Positions 62,899 through 64,000 of a DNA stretch of 64,000 bases are shown piece by piece (the first letter of the stretch is position 1; every line of letters starts with the position of its first letter). The notes beneath the pieces were generated by a model. That model saw only the letters and a list, made by a program, of their open reading frames with translations, did no database searches and had not been told where the DNA came from. Source of the DNA: Moritella viscosa. GTDB taxonomy: Bacteria > Pseudomonadota > Gammaproteobacteria > Enterobacterales > Moritellaceae. The position numbers and the translations under genes were made by a program. The stretch spans positions 4,661,846-4,725,845 of the forward strand of contig LN554852.1 in NCBI GenBank assembly GCA_000953735.1, written 5' to 3'.

Positions 62899-64000
62899 TT
62901 AGTACGTACGTCGTTCGCGGTTCATTTTCGCCGCCAGCTTCTGGTCCACATGTTCAATACGAATTGAACTCTGCTTGAATGCAGGCTGACGAGAATGCGG
63001 ATCAAGTAGACCTAACGACAAGCGATTCACACAATCATGGAAATGGAATGGAATAAATACCGCATTTGGTGCGACGCGCTGCGTTAATTGCACCATGACC
63101 ACCGCATCGCCACGACGCGAAGCCAAACGCACATAACTTTGATGTTTGATACCGAGCTTAGCTGCGGCATCTGGATTCATTTCCATATACGGTGTTGGGC
63201 TATATTTGTTGAGATTACCCATTTTCCCGGTACGCGTACGGGTATGAAAATGTTCAACCACACGGCCACTGTTTAACCAGAATGGGTATTCATCACAGGG
63301 GTGTTCATTATTATCAATCCAAGGCAGCGGAATTAAGTTGGCTTTGCCTGTTGGCGTTGCAAATTTACCATCGGTATATAAACGAGCGCCTTCATCATTG
63401 TTCGTTGCACCTTCACGATACGGCCACTGCAGACCACGAGCTTTTTCAATTTTTTCGTACGTCATCCCTGAAATATCAAGGTTACGGCCAGCGCCTTTAG
63501 ACAAGGTTTTCATTTCTTCAAATGCTTCTTCAGTCGTCACAGGAAAAGTGATTTTTTGACCATTTTCAAAACGTTTCGATAATTCAGAGAAGATCCAAAA
63601 GTCAGATTTAGAGTTACCTTTTGGTGCTTGCACATTACTCACGCGGTTAACGCGGCGCTCCGTATTGGTGAATACACCCTCTTTCTCTGCCCAAACAGCA
63701 GCAGGTAAAAACATGTGCGCATATTGGGTTGTTTCTACATCTTGATACGCATCTTGCACCACGAGGAAATCTAATTTTTCCAACGTTTTACGAATACGTG
63801 AAGTATTCGGCATCGACGTCATCGGGTTTGTCGCCACTAACCATAGGCCTTTAATTTGCCCTGTTTCAATAGCAGGGAAAATATCAGTTTGTGCTAAACC
63901 ACGTTTTTTCGGAAAGAACTCTGGGTCAATGCCCCAAAATTCAGCAATATCGTTACGATCCTTTTCTTTCTCTAATGCGCGATAACCAGGTAAGCCTGAA
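62899..64000 (-). CDS. Molybdopterin oxidoreductase catalytic subunit, 3' part
   Basis: The last ~366 residues of a DMSO-reductase-family molybdenum enzyme; the frame is open to the right edge, so the N-terminal Fe-S and Moco domains lie outside. Visible are LPGYR...WGIDPEFFPKK, LWLVATNPMTSMPNT, FLPAAVWAEKEGVFTNTERR and a C-terminal molybdopterin-dinucleotide-binding domain with PFWLNSGRVVEHFHTRTRTG and RDxx-like RRGDAVVMVQLTQRV. These fit the NasA/NapA/formate-dehydrogenase branch, but the exact substrate is open. It is the promoter-proximal gene of the operon with the fused DmsB/DmsC-like subunit. Confidence 0.87.
   Translation of the reverse strand, partial: SGLPGYRALEKEKDRNDIAEFWGIDPEFFPKKRGLAQTDIFPAIETGQIKGLWLVATNPMTSMPNTSRIRKTLEKLDFLVVQDAYQDVETTQYAHMFLPAAVWAEKEGVFTNTERRVNRVSNVQAPKGNSKSDFWIFSELSKRFENGQKITFPVTTEEAFEEMKTLSKGAGRNLDISGMTYEKIEKARGLQWPYREGATNNDEGARLYTDGKFATPTGKANLIPLPWIDNNEHPCDEYPFWLNSGRVVEHFHTRTRTGKMGNLNKYSPTPYMEMNPDAAAKLGIKHQSYVRLASRRGDAVVMVQLTQRVAPNAVFIPFHFHDCVNRLSLGLLDPHSRQPAFKQSSIRIEHVDQKLAAKMNRERRTY

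Overview
The window looks like a chromosomal segment of a marine, psychrophile-type gammaproteobacterium close to Moritella, Vibrio and Shewanella. This rests on gene content and order (parE-yqiA-cpdA-nudF/tolC; pilT/pilU-yggS-proC-yggT-DUF4426-rdgB-hemW; trmB/mutY-yggX-mltC), the LpxL-type lipid A acyltransferase, the moderately AT-rich base use and the repeated tRNA cluster. The genus is an inference; no rRNA is present.

Layout. 1-8.9 kb: parE (5' part), yqiA, cpdA, a decayed yqiB, nudF, then tolC and lpxL on the other strand, and glnE. 9-12.4 kb: a yjfL/yjfI/yjfJ(PspA)/yjfK-type membrane-stress group, with two identical 13-bp palindromic operators in front of yjfI. 12.4-17 kb: ygiF, a DUF47 regulator with a Pit phosphate transporter behind a Pho-box-like site, and ygiM. 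glnE-ygiF-ygiM is the order known from Escherichia coli, here with the yjf and pit groups inserted. 17.3-34.1 kb: one gene for an approximately 5570-residue exported multidomain protein. 34.5-44.5 kb: housekeeping genes yaaA, pilU, pilT, yggS, proC, yggT (frameshifted), a DUF4426 protein, rdgB, hemW, glsA, yggL and trmB.

44.59-53.64 kb is an island placed exactly between the divergent genes trmB and mutY. Its left part is a tightly coupled four-gene operon: a complete tyrosine recombinase, a large protein apparently built like a recombinase but without the catalytic residues, a second complete tyrosine recombinase with a Cys-rich tail, and a small HTH/coiled-coil protein. This layout resembles Tn554-type and recombinase-trio elements, including the gamma-mobile-trio (GMT) islands known to carry anti-phage cargo. 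Its right part, on the opposite strand, holds the cargo: a lone FRG-domain protein, and a three-gene operon of a 3-TM protein, a 42-residue one-TM microprotein and a calcineurin-like phosphoesterase. I could not match that operon to a described system, and it is the best candidate here for something new.

53.7-64 kb: mutY, yggX, an mltC whose catalytic motifs have changed, eight tRNA genes as (Phe-Thr)x3-Phe-Asn, an OmpA-family lipoprotein, an exported RelA/SpoT-fold protein, a small unknown gene, rpoH, and a molybdopterin oxidoreductase operon with a fused ferredoxin/DmsC-type subunit that runs off the right edge.
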